A stretch of DNA of 64,000 nucleotides from Odiellus spinosus. Its lineage: Eukaryota; Arthropoda; Arachnida; Opiliones; Phalangiidae. The first letter of the stretch is position 1, and each line of letters opens with the position of its first letter. Location: the NCBI GenBank assembly GCA_963920705.1, contig OY987226.1, positions 22,554,800 through 22,618,799 of the forward strand. The letters are read 5' to 3'. Of this stretch, positions 9,456 to 21,468 are shown piece after piece. The position numbers were made by a program, and so were the translations under genes. The notes beneath the pieces were generated by a model. That model saw only the letters and a list, made by a program, of their open reading frames with translations, was not told the origin of the DNA and made no database searches.

Positions 9456-12440
9456 AACTAACCTTTTTTTATATAGCGGTGTCAAAGACTGACAAATTAC
9501 ACGTATTCAAGGTTGCCAATTGAACAATTTGGGTTGTCCAATTTGGCAGCTCAAACAAAAACGCTATTAGTTTCAATGTTAGAATACCAAACGGCAAAAT
9601 CGGACGTCAATTAGAAACGACATGGCTGCTCCAATTCTAAAACGAGACCTTTAAAGGAGTACTGGCAAACAAGGAGAAGGTTGTTGTGTCTTATTGAATT
9701 TGTGATTGACATCATAGCCTACTTAAGCCTTATCTGCACTAAAAATTTGCTCCTTTAAAAAGCTCCTCAGTTACGCATACAGCCTAGCTTTGACTGTACA
9801 GTTTGTAATAGTCAACGTCGTCTGTTAAGCTAGAAAAGAAGCCCTCTTGTAAGGTGATTTAAATTTAAAGGCACTGAAAATCCCTCGACGGAGCCCCCAT
9901 ACATTTTTTTAAATTATGTGTCATTTTCAATGGCTTCAGATCTCCGACGAGTTTTACGTCAAAATGGTCGTCATACTGATGGAATAATCAGTCGCGATTC
10001 TGATGGAATAATCCGTCCGGAACTGGTTCACTACATTACGACGAATTCTACGGATTATGCTAGGTTGACGGTCAAGGTTAGTAAAAATTTAAAAAATCCG
10101 CTATATAGGTTGATGGTGGCACTACTGACAGACTTCTCACCTCATTCAGGAACGGAAATTAGAACGTTTTTTTATTCGGCATTTGTTCAGTAACTCACCT
10201 TTCATAAATGAAAAAGTTAACCGCTTAGATTATAAGACATTTAAAGGCCCAATAAGTAATTTTTCTTCAGAGACCATTGTCGAAAATGGAAAATTAGGAA
10301 CATTTGGAAAATTTAGTGAACAAGATCCAGTGTTTCGAGATGATTTCCGTCCTTGCCCACGTTCGATCTAGACCCTCAAGCAGTGAGTGAAAGAAAGTTT
10401 TTCAAAATAGATTCTAGGTTACTTTTTGAGCTGACTCATATGATTTTTCTTTTCAGTGTTCATAAACTTTCACCAGAAATAGATGAACCGAAATTATCAA
10501 CGAGCTATTCCTCTAACGCCACAGGCAAGTTCTCCGTTTCCCCTCTCTTAGACGACAGTTGTAGCCCCCTCCCCCGCGGAATTTCGCCTAGCCGAGAAAC
10601 GTTGAATGCGCCACCTGGCTTGGTTTGCAGCCGTCGCTACGTGGGGCGATCAGTTTCCCAAGATCCTCCTCGGTATTTCATTGAGGCCGAGGAAGCCCAT
10701 TCCCCCAGTGCTTACCCTCCCCATTCACTCCAAATAAAATGCATTTCCCAATCTAAGCTCTCGTTGATAATTTCGGTTCATCTATTTCTGCTTTCACTTT
10801 AAAGGGTTGTTTGACTCTATTTGTTCAGTCTATTATTTGTCCCTACATATAAGTCAATAAGTTTCATGTCTAAGATTCTTCCTCTCTCAATATTTTGAGT
10901 AAGCCCTGATGTAGGTTATAGGTTCTATTCCACCATGAGTCCCTCTTGGAAAATTAGGCTTAAAGCGAGCGTCTGCTCGATTTAGTTACGATTTCAACCG
11001 CTAGATGTAGTAATTTTTTTGTAAATTTGAAAAATGGACCTTTTCATCTAAGTCCCATGATTGGATAAAATGTGTCACGTGTATACAAAAACTTAGACTG
11101 GGGCTTCAACTGGGACATACAACATAATGAAAACGGTAGCCTGCTAACGCGTCTCGCTGAACAGTCCATGTTTTCTCGCGTCTGTCTTGGTAGCTCAGCT
11201 GTACCGGCTGTTTCTCTCTTTCCGTTTTAAGTTTTACTTTTGAAATCGGTCTGGCAGCGGCGCTCTTATTACGCGGCTACGATACCACGAATGAAATTCG
11301 AATTGTTTGTAAGTTTCTAAATTATATTTAAACTATATATTAACAATATAAATACTAATCAAATAAACTTTGCAGAATCTTTTGAATGAATGGTGGTCAG
11401 GATTATTAATATGTAGGCCATGTTCTAAAAACTTGAAACTTGGGCGGTAGGGGCCTTAGCCGACTTCAGCCTCCGAGTTTCCGCGCCGCCGCGGCAGGCA
11501 GCCTTCGCCGGAGTTTGGTTTACGAGGGCCGAGGCAGTTTAGCATGAAAATCAAAATGTTTTTACTTCTTTCAAGTAATTTTAAGTATTTTAATGTTTAT
11601 TTAAATATAATTTAATTAATGATTCTGCTAATTTATTCCCATAGAGTCTTTGGCGGGAGCCAGGATTTCTTCAAAGTCCAAGAATTTGTAAGGCTTATAA
11701 ATTGTTTTGGAAAATTTTGAAATTTTGACCATAGAGTTCCTGAATCTCTACTATCTTTCTCCGAATTTTATTAAAAAAGGCTAGTTATAAAGGTATGTAA
11801 TCTTAAGATATAAACAAATTATAATATTACAGAATACGCCTTTATAAATAAAGATTGACATGTGCACGAAAATAAATCTGGCCAATAAAATTGGTAATAA
11901 TTCTTTTCGAATTACTAGAACAGTTATTGCTGCTCATTTAAGATTTTGAAGGAGTAATCTCACAAAATAGGTCTCTTTATATTTTTTGTTACCTTGTTCC
12001 AATTACGTAATCAAATGATTTAGAATGTTGTTTTTAAGAGAGTAGATAAAAATTAACTAAAGTATAAAATTATTTCCCGCATTAGCAACAACGATAAAAA
12101 GGCAAAATTCTCCTCAAGGCTCGACAGCTATTATGAATTTTCTTGTAAAGTTTTAATTGTTTTGCCAATTTGAGAGTAAAACTTTTCTCATTCTATTTCC
12201 AATGTATTTTGATATAGATCAATTGGAATATTAGATTAACAAAGAACAGTTTACTACCAAACTATTCTGTAAAAAAAAAACACTAACTAACCAAAAGAGC
12301 AAATTAATATCTTATTTTTAATTTTTATTCGTCATTAACTTAATTATTGGTTTGAAAATCAATCTGGAATATTGCTGTGAAATTCAAAACTAAAAGATTC
12401 ATTAGCAGGCCTTTATACTCCAAAATTAAAGTGATACTGT
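9456..12440. other. Intergenic; one weak open frame at 9930-10190
   Basis: A plus-strand frame starts at ATG 9930 (MASDLRRVLRQNGRHTDG) and could donate at GTTAGT near 10075, but I found no acceptor exon with a convincing continuation and no family match, so it is not called. The open frames at 10183-10802 are low-complexity and unsupported. The rest is AT-rich and featureless to my eye. Confidence 0.35.
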
Positions 12441-13195
12441 AACTTTCGCGATTTCGGGAAAACTTTCGCGATTTCGGGAAAACTTTCGCGATTTCGGGAA
12501 AACTTTCGCGATTTCGGGAAAACTTTCGCGATTTCGGGAAAACTTTCGCGATTTCGGGAAAACTTTCGCGATTTCGGGAAAACTTTCGCGATTTCGGGAA
12601 AACTTTCGCGATTTCGGGAAAACTTTCGCGATTTCGGGAAAACTTTCGCGATTTCGGGAAAACTTTCGCGATTTCGGGAAAACTTTCGCGATTTCGGGAA
12701 AACTTTCGCGATTTCGGGAAAACTTTCGCGATTTCGGGAAAACTTTCGCGATTTCGGGAAAACTTTCGCGATTTCGGAAAAACTTTCGCGATTTCGGAAA
12801 AACTTTCGCGATTTCGGAAAAACTTTCGCGATTTCGGAAAAACTTTCGCGATTTCGGAAAAACTTTCGCGATTTCGGAAAAACTTTCGCGATTTCGGGAA
12901 AACTTTCGCGATTTCGGGAAAACTTTCGCGATTTCGGGAAAACTTTCGCGATTTCGGGAAAACTTTCGCGATTTCGGGAAAACTTTCGCGATTTCGGGAA
13001 AACTTTCGCGATTTCGGGAAAACTTTCGCGATTTCGGGAAAACTTTCGCGATTTCGGGAAAACTTTCGCGATTTCGGGAAAACTTTCGCGATTTCGGGAA
13101 AACTTTCGCGATTTCGGGAAAACTTTCGCGATTTCGGGAAAACTTTCGCGATTTCGGGAAAACTTTCGCGATTTCGGGAAAACTTTCGCGGTTTC
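12441..13195. repeat. 20-bp minisatellite AACTTTCGCGATTTCGGGAA, about 38 units
   Basis: Thirty-eight head-to-tail 20-bp units. Almost all are identical; a block of six consecutive units (about 12761-12880) carries the same G-to-A change (TTCGGAAA), showing local homogenisation. The last unit is slightly degenerate. The long open frames across it (KVFPKSRKFSRNRESFPEIA-type repeats) are a by-product of the repeat and not proteins. Confidence 0.95.
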
Positions 13196-13199
13196 GGGT

Positions 13200-14677
13200 G
13201 AACCATCGCCACCTCGAATCAACTCCATGACTTTGGGCTCGAGAATAGATAAATAATTATTATCTAACCATACTGTTTATTGGATGAGTGATTTAGACCC
13301 CTATCATAGCAGACAGAAGGGTGTCTATTTCTCAAAAACAAATAGGCTATCTATATCAACACAATACTGTAAATACAGCAGTCTACTAAAAAAAAAACAT
13401 TGAGGAAATACAATGAAACTTCAGAGTATCATTGAGCCAAGCCAAAAAGCCATATTACAGTTTTATTAACAGTAATGTAACTCTTGGGAACACAGGTTGC
13501 TAATACTGGAAATAATTACATTTTCATATGTATACGTAGTCTATAAATTTTCTAACTATATTATTAAGTAATTGCAACTGACGGCAAATCTAAAATTTTA
13601 AATACCAAAGCCAAAAAAATTTAAATACCAAAGCCAAAAAAGTACGAATTTATTTTTATGATTCATGGAAACGAAAATATCGTCATTTTTGCTTTGTCTT
13701 TTCCATGGAAAAACTACTACATGCAAGTACAATATAGTATCCTATCCCTCCCCTTTAGGTTAAAAGTCTTATTTTGTGAAATTACTCCTTTAAAATCGTA
13801 AAATAGAGTAGTATCGTTTGAGGGGTAATAAACGTCCCGGTGTTCTAGCCAATGAAAGGGACTCATTTTGATCAGAATAGGCTATTTGAAGATATCTTGA
13901 ATCAATTAATAATCAGGGTTGCCAAAGGTCAGGAAAAACAAGGAAAAGGTCATGGAATTTTAACCCACTGAATGTTTAATTTCATCATTTGAGTAACGGT
14001 TTTACCTTGAAGAAAGCATTTGAGTCAGATTGTGAAATCCCCTTTTTATATATTCTCTATTCTTTTGTATAAAATGAGAATGGGGGAGGAGGCCTTGAAA
14101 ATAATATGGTCTCTTTTAAGAGTTATTTTAGCAGTATAAGGTCTATTTTCACCTACTTTTCTCACCCATATAATCCCCATTCTCCCCTTCCCATGAGGGA
14201 AAGTAATTTCTTGTCTATTTTTTAGACCATGCGCCCTCACAAAATTATCTCTCTAATAAACGGAATGTGACCTTCCAGCAACTAATGAAGTTATGATAGA
14301 GAGAGTTTTATCGGGGAGGTCTATTTTCGTCAATTTGTCGTTGTGTAATAAGATTTCTCAAATGTCTTTTTGAAGGGCCACATTTTGGATTATTTTCTCA
14401 TGGATAATAAGGGCAATAGATGATATTATAAAAGAAGTTGTGGTTGCGACGTCTTGTTCAAATGCTGCTAACTACGTCACGAAATCACGTGAGCAGAGAA
14501 AATTTCAGCCCCACTTCTCGTGGCCGATTGACCACCCCTGGAGCGCGTGCACGGTCGCTCTTTTGTTAAGTTTAAAGGTTTATTGACCCAACAGCGGTAC
14601 TGCTACAGGTGTTCGCTGACTACAAACGCGTAAAAAGATAAGGAAATCAGTGAAAGTGGTCACCACTACTATAATAT
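13200..14677. other. Intergenic with minor repeats
   Basis: A 22-bp unit (ttaaataccaaagccaaaaaa) occurs twice in tandem near 13600-13645. The 19-mer cacggtcgctcttttgtta near 14549 recurs inverted at about 14698 and again near 14968, so the palindrome that follows grew out of a MITE-like sequence. No gene seen. Confidence 0.5.
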
Positions 14678-15006
14678 GGGAAGTTTCTTCGAACCTATAA
14701 CAAAAGAGCGACCGTGGATATAGAAAAAATAAGCTTAAGAAATGCTCGTTGCTCACGAGCGCTAGAGCTTTACGAGCTATTACGTAGCTGATGACGTCGA
14801 CGGCAACATGCCATAAGTAAGCACCTCCTCTTTTATAATATGATATTATAAAAGAGGAGGTGCTTACTTATGGCATGTTGCCGTCGACGTCATCAGCTAC
14901 GTAATAGCTCGTAAAGCTCTAGCGCTCGTGAGCAACGAGCATTTCTTAAGCTTATTTTTTCTATATCCACGGTCGCTCTTTTGTTATAGGTTCGAAGAAA
15001 CTTCCC
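14678..15006. repeat. Perfect 329-bp palindrome
   Basis: Reading outward from the single central base 14842, each base on the left pairs with its complement on the right out to 14678 and 15006, i.e. 164-bp arms with a one-base spacer and no mismatch found. The centre is the AT-rich stretch around tataatatgatattata. Such structures extrude as cruciforms and are unstable, so either the event is very recent or this is an assembly or library artefact. Confidence 0.9.
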
Positions 15007-18000
15007 TGATCTGACACGCTTTTTATGGTCCTTTTGTAATTTTTGGGGTAAGAAAGAGGGGTGGGGTTTAAAATTGGACATAATGGTTGGAACCTTGCAT
15101 AAAGCAAAGAGTAAGTAAGCCAACAAGAACGGTTGGGGGGAAGGGCGCTTTTCTGCTTTATCACCGCCCCCACTTGGCGAAAAGGCACAGGTGGCTTACG
15201 GATTTGTAAACATTACCGTCCCTCCCTCAATTGTCTTTGAAGTCATAACAGACCTTGTATTTCCCCTCTCCTCCCAGCCCTTATATGAGGGTTAACAGGG
15301 TACTCAGCGCCCTTAAATTATTTGGACATCCCCAAACCAAAATGAGATCTTTATCATCACTTATCATTTATTTTAGGCCGTGAACTTCGTGGCGCTATTT
15401 TTCGAAATAGATCAGGTAGAAAAATCCTTAAAATATTTTTCCTTGAAAAATTACTTCCTACAGAAAAATGTAAGAATTATTTCTTTCCTGGGAAGAATTT
15501 TCGGTATTTTCATTGAAAATACCGAAAATGTTTCAACCGCCCAAAGTGTAAAAAATTCAGATTATAGAGATATTCCCCTGAATTATTAAAAGTACAATTG
15601 GGACCGATATCATTGAAAATTAGTTTTTAAAATATTTTATCAAGGATAAACGTTTAGACTATTTTTGGATTTGACCTAATTGCGTATAATATTGTAACAA
15701 AAACCCTTTCAATCCCCCCTCCCCCAGACAGGCGCATTTCCAAACGGAGTCGGAAATGTAGCCAGGAAAATATCCATGAGAAAATATGGAAAATATAAAA
15801 CTCCTAAGAGCGATGTAGTTTAGAAGGGGGTAGGCATAGTTTCAAAAAGGGGGTAGGGAACCCACTGAATCGGACCAGTAAAGGGGAATGATGATCGCAT
15901 GCCCATGTTTCATCCCCCTTTGCTTGTCTGATTCTGTAGGTTGCTTAGCTCCTTTGGAGGGTCGAGGGGGTCAAAATAAACGCAAGCTGTCTATAGCGGG
16001 GGAAAAATAGAACAGTAGGCGAAAATAGACCTTACTCGCTTTTTAACACCTGTTTACACATTAGAGGGGGGAGTTAAAGTTGTTTCCCGGCTCAATTTTT
16101 CTATAATGTAAGGGTAAGGGGCATGAAGAGCGGCCACAAGTTATAATTCGTGTCGTTCATAGCCTCTGAAACTGTGCTTTCCCCTCCAATTCCTCGAGTC
16201 GTTTTTATTTTCCCCCATTTGGCCAAACAAACTGACTATCGCGAATCTTTTTCAAGTTTCCTCCTTTCGTCTCTTGTCAAAGAAAATCCAAAATTATAGA
16301 AATTGTGCTAAGGCGGCTAGAATTTAGCCTGTTGTAATTTGACCTGATACAGACGCGTGCGGGATGTGAGGACGTCACTTGACTGCCCACCAAAAATGCG
16401 CATTTAACACCTCCATATTTGGGGGGGGGGGGGGGACACAATTGTGAAATTGTTTTATTTTGTAAAATACTAAAATATAAAGTGACTGCTGTACATATTT
16501 TTCAATAAAGTATAATAATAAAATCCAAAGCCCTCTAACACAACTTTTCCTTTATTCCAGGGCTGTCAGTAGCTTGTGGAAGCATTTCAGAAGGCAATTA
16601 AAAACGAACTGATAATTATTTCGCAAATTTTTAGTGTTTGATTAAAAACATTATTATTATATTTTATGCGGTAAGCATTTAGCACAGTTTTAGTGCTCCC
16701 TCTTAAAAAAATTAAAACGATACGCAACAACCCTTTTTGCCCTTTGTTTTTCTATACAGATTTCTAGAAATTTTAATTATTATCTTCCATGAAAAAATGG
16801 TTTGAATATAATCGTCGTTATTTTCAAGACGGGAAATTGATCAAGTTTGTTTTTATTTAACATAATAACGCGTAATAATTCGACTAATCCATCTGCTTAT
16901 ATTTCAGAGAGGGATTGTAACTTTTTTCAATGTAGCCGGGCTGCAATTTATTCGTTAGCGATTGAAACGCTCTTGTATAATCTAGCTGATAGCGCTAAGG
17001 TTCCGGCTTTAGCCGTTTTAAGACTCGGCAGGTATAATGTACCTCACAGAAAGTAATACATCTGATTACGCTACCGGATTATCGATTTGTTTTGGTTGGT
17101 AATTGTAATCAAAAGCAACTTCGATATCGTAATATTACTTAGTCCACTAATTTCTATTATTCACCATCACATTCGGGCGCTTGTGTAATCAAGGCAGACA
17201 TAAAGAGACGATTTTTTTTACTAAGGCTTTTTAAATCATATACTATTTTGTATTTCGGAGTAAGTAATAAAGAAGCTTTATCAAACTAACCAAAACGATT
17301 TTTTTTTTTATGTTAAATCTATTTTACGTAACTAAACTGTAGTTCTCGAGAAAAAACCCTTAATGTCCCGCCATTGGCCTAAAAAAAGAGGGCCCTAGCG
17401 ATATTCCTCTACTCGGGGAGTAGGGGGGGGGGTGAAACGCGAGGGGAGACAAAGTGGCTTATTTCCAAGACTGCTAGAAAAAAAAACGTTACTGCAAACT
17501 TGAAAAATATAGATGGCAGCACATTCAGTCAGTTTTTAAGCGTCGTGCGGTGGAGCAAACTCAAGGGGCAAGGATCGCGCCGACACTCGCTTTAAAGCGT
17601 CGCCTGTTCATGGTTTCGTAAGGCGTGGTGCTGCTAGTGAGTAGCGAGTCTAGCGACTACGGCCCCGAGGGAGATATATAGTTTCTGTAGCCAATATAAT
17701 CAAAGCGACATCATCAAGATACGTATAAGATCGGTAAGTTTCTGGTTCTTCGTATCAAGTTTATCAATAAGCTACGCGAAACTTTGACAAATATATATTA
17801 AATGGAACGCTATTTAGCCCGACGAAGGGCGCGTAGGGAAACCAGGATTTAGCGACTGGTGTCGCGACGACAATATAATCTATGCAATTTGAAAGGTAGA
17901 CCTAAACAATGTAAGATATTCTGAGCTTTGAGGAAATTTTTCCACGTTCCGTATATTGTATAAAGGGTTTATCGATTTTAAATGTATCTCGGTTAAAGGG

Positions 18001-18199
18001 CAAAATATCAATTAGAGCAATCAAAAGAAAAACGCGTAAGTTTAGGAGTAGCTACCTTTCTTAGAGCAAATATCTTGGCATTGTACAAGCTAATTACATG
18101 TACACGCTACACTTACGACATCTTTCCTCAATTTCTCAAACACTATCATATCTGTACCTTCTTTAATTTGAGGCGCAGTCCGTAATGACAAATGGAATT
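15007..18199. other. Intergenic, no gene recognised
   Basis: Holds a 15-bp-stem hairpin near 15494-15527 (attttcggtattttc and its complement), a G homopolymer near 16421, another G run near 17404, and AT-rich sequence. I see no supported coding exon. Confidence 0.45.
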
Positions 18200-19695
18200 A
18201 AAGGAAGCAGAAAGTTTTTTTAACTTTGTGTTTAGATTACTCAAATTGAATGAAAGCAGAAGCCGATGAAACCCTCCTTTGGAGTCTACTACTCTAATGA
18301 TCCATATAGGACTCCTCTCTGTATGGTTAAAATTCCCAATTTTACGAGATCGGAGGGGTCCTACTTCATACCCCCCTGTCTACGGAGAATTGGAAGTTCG
18401 CTCTCTCCACATACGTCGACGTTTGGTTGACGAACTCCAAGGTTGCTAGAGATATTCGCTGGAGGCTGGACGAACTCCCGCTCCGAAAATATCTACCGTT
18501 AGGAGGCGTACGATTCGAGATTTTTGAGACTAACCCATACAGAGAGGGGTAGACAAGACCCAGGAGTAATCAAATGAGGGTTTCATCGGCTTGTGATGAA
18601 AGTGACAAAAATGGGAGACCCATTTTTGTCGTCCGCTTGCTAACAATATTGGCCAGCGTCTTAGAGGGTTGTGACAGACCTGGAAAACCTGGTCTAGTCT
18701 AAGAATTTTAAAATAGGTCTAAAAAGTCAGGGTATATTGAAATTATCTAAAGTTTAAGGAAAAGTCGGATAGTGTACAAAAACAAACATGGTAGAATCAT
18801 AAGTTTATAACTTATCTTGTGGAATCTATTATTTTTCAGTGTAATAATAATAGTTATTTTGCAAAAAAGTTGCAGGCAACCACCGAGTCATAGCCTTTAA
18901 TGTGAGGTTGCCTGGGCAATACAGAGAATACTTGAAAATTATATTTCATTACATGATTGTAAAGTTTCAAAATACAAATGATAGTGTTCAATTTGTAATT
19001 CGGCTTGAAGATTGAAATTTTTTAACATCCGGAATATGTAGCTTACAACTAATTCGTGTGTTTACAGTTGAGACTTGAGCTCGGAATTTGTATAGCTTTT
19101 ATAAATTGGATAGATATACTGAATTAAATTAGAATATTATCTGTTTGGTTAAAAATAGACTATTTATCAATCATAAAAGGTTGGGTTTATTTTTTTTTTC
19201 TTTGAATTTTATGTTAATTTTAAATATATTTATTTTACTTTCCACGAATTCTGAAAATGTGGATTTTCATATCCATTGTTATACGTTTTAAATCGAGTAG
19301 CTCGTTAATAGATAAATCTTCAAGCGTTTATCTTCGGATAAACCCAACACCCCATTAAATGTTTATCTGAATTTACGACTCGCATTTGTTTATTCTCAGA
19401 AAATAAAATATCGAAAAGAATATGAAAAACTGAAGATAATGGTTATCCGATTCCGAGCACTAGTTGAGACAATAAGAACCAGGATCTTTGAATATAGAAC
19501 TTGGGCTTTGAATTCTTCCCAGTGTTCTTGTATACTTCTGAAGGGAGAACAAGAACTAGTCGCTTAATGAATAAATCTGATTTCTTTTGATAGAAGCAGT
19601 CGAAGTTGTCGGCGAAATTGCGAGGTTTCCAAGAATTTTCGATATTTTTACGGAATTTAGAGAATTAGCAGACTATATTCTGCTAATTTAGTAAA
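18200..19695. repeat. Duplicated upstream block, copy 2
   Basis: Same orientation and order as 830-1935, interrupted by a 331-bp MITE near its start. It lies upstream of zinc-finger gene 2, as copy 1 lies upstream of gene 1. Beyond 19695 the two segments differ, because copy 1 has the LINE insertion at that point. Confidence 0.8.
18261..18591. mobile_element. MITE present only in duplication copy 2
   Basis: The termini AGCCGATGAAACCCTC (18261-18276) and GAGGGTTTCATCGGCT (18576-18591) are exact inverted repeats. A second, inner inverted pair is visible (ctctctgtatggtt near 18315, aacccatacagagagg near 18532). The corresponding place in copy 1 (about 885) lacks it, so it inserted after the duplication or was lost from copy 1. 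Confidence 0.7.
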
Positions 19696-20906
19696 CAAAA
19701 CAACGAAATTGTTGAGAAGTCCAGAAATGGCAAAATTTGGGCCCAGTAACCCTATTACTCCTTTAAAATCCTATATTTTCAAACATATTATCCTATATTT
19801 CTTTAAAATGCCCTATAAAGTCCTATAATTCTGAGTTAATAGATATATCGGGATCAAGAAATATCGCCACGCCTTGAAAAAGTTAATATTTCGCGTAGGC
19901 AGACCCTATTAGCTAAGATTTGTATACTGCTTCTCGCAATTAGAGCCGGAGCAACCATCTGTTTCAGGCGAGTTCAATATCGAAAAAAATTCAACTGATC
20001 CGTGGCTATCTCGTTTACGATGAAGTAGTTCCCTTTCAAATAGGAATATTTTAAAAGGTATTTTTGCTGAAATTTGCCATTTAAAATCCTTTATTTGAGA
20101 TACTTATTGTCCTATATTTTCCTACAAAATCTAATTTTGAGTTCTGTATAATGACTATAATCCTATATTTTGGAACAAAGAGTCCTATATTTCCTATAAA
20201 GACTCTAAATTTATGGCTGGGCTCCCTGAGATTGGTTAAAAATTTAAAATCAGCTTCCTTATGTAATCCCTGTTTTCAGGGAGAGGTGTATGGGCTAGGC
20301 TCTTGTCTATATTCAGTAAATAAGACCAGAGGTCTGTCACTTGCCATTTTTGGGTATGGGATTTTAGGATTTTCAAGAGCTTTTGAGATTTTCAAGCAAT
20401 GTTTTGGAGTTATTTCAATGTTATTTTCCCATAGAGTTTATTCACAGACCAAAGAATTATCACCAGTTTTTCTTTATAGTAAAAAGGTCAAGAACTTTTG
20501 AGATTTTAAAGCAATTTTTTAATTTATTTATTTATTTATTAATTTGTTAATTTCGCAAAGAGAAGGTTTAGAGATTTCTCCATTGATATTGGTCAGGAAA
20601 AAACTATGTAGATGGTCAGAGGAAACCTGGAAAAATCAGGGAATTATGTAATGGGAAATCAGTGGCAACCCTATTTTAATCTTATAGCCAATATTAATAT
20701 TTCTATCGAATCTTGTAATTTTTATAATGAGACCTAACGAGTTAAAGGAAGTTGTTTTAATGACCTTGAGTTTTTACTCAAATTGTATGAGAGTGAGAAG
20801 CCGTGTTGATTAAACAATGGGACACATTTTATCAAATTAGCCAATCTTTATTATTTTATAACTTTTTTATTATTTTATTAAATTAGTTCAAATTGGATCT
20901 TGAAAG
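19696..20906. other. 5' flank of zinc-finger gene 2
   Basis: AT-rich sequence with recurrent tcctatatt words (19760-20210) and no supported exon. It has no counterpart in duplication copy 1, where the LINE lies instead. Confidence 0.4.
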
Positions 20907-21468
20907 ATGTTTGAGGCGGATGTGCGATTGCCCGTCAAGATCGAAAGTAACGACGATGATTGGCCGGTTGACGACCCGGGAACTTCCCAACGCATCGAGG
21001 TTCGAAGAGAACCACCGGACGAAGGTAAGAAGTTTAAATGCGACGAGCGCGATTGCAAGTTCTCTACTGATTTTAAAGGGAACTTAAAGTCACACGCGTT
21101 AATTCATTCGGGAGAAAAGAAAATAAAATGCCACGAGCCAAATTGCAAATTCACAACTTTTTATAAAAGTAATTTAAAAATACACGAGTTAATTCATTCG
21201 GGCGAGAAGAAGTTCAAATGCGACGAGCCAAATTGCGAATACTCTACTATTCATAAAAAGAGCTTCAAGACACACATTTTAATGCATTCGGGAGAAAATA
21301 AGAAGTTCAAATGCGACGAGCCGAATTGCAAATTTTCTACTATTCATAAAAATTACTTAAAATCACACGCAATAATTCATCCGGGTGATAATAAAAAGTT
21401 CAAATGCGACGAGACAAATTGCAAATTCTCAACTATTCGTGAAAGTAGCTTAAAGAGGCACGCTTTAA
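20907..21468 (+). pseudogene. C2H2 zinc-finger gene 2, 5' part (interrupted)
   Basis: Starts at ATG 20907 with a 40-odd residue acidic leader (MFEADVRLPVKIESNDDDW), followed by fingers FKCDERDCKFST, IKCHEPNCKFTT, FKCDEPNCEYST, FKCDEPNCKFST and FKCDETNCKFST, all C-x4-C-x12-H-x3-H. The reading is cut at TTAA (21465-21468), between the two zinc-binding histidines of finger five, by a transposon. The finger resumes in frame at 28800. In the present sequence translation would run a few residues into the element and stop at 21503. Paralogue of the gene at 4767-6092. Confidence 0.85.

Noticed and set aside
9930-10190. Possible first exon resembling a small RNA-processing enzyme N-terminus
   Set aside because: The resemblance was too weak and no downstream exon was found.
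10353-10802. 149-residue plus-strand frame
   Set aside because: Biased composition and no recognisable domain, start context or splice partner.
12441-13195. CRISPR array
   Set aside because: Units are adjacent with no spacers, and the genome is eukaryotic.
12340-13228. Two long minus-strand frames with KVFPKSRKFSRNRES repeats
   Set aside because: A 20-bp tandem repeat without stops is open in all frames; no start context or family supports a protein.
14893-15188. Overlapping small minus-strand frames
   Set aside because: They lie across the palindrome and its flank; no independent support.
20151-20501. 116-residue frame
   Set aside because: Built from recurrent tcctatatt words; no family resemblance.
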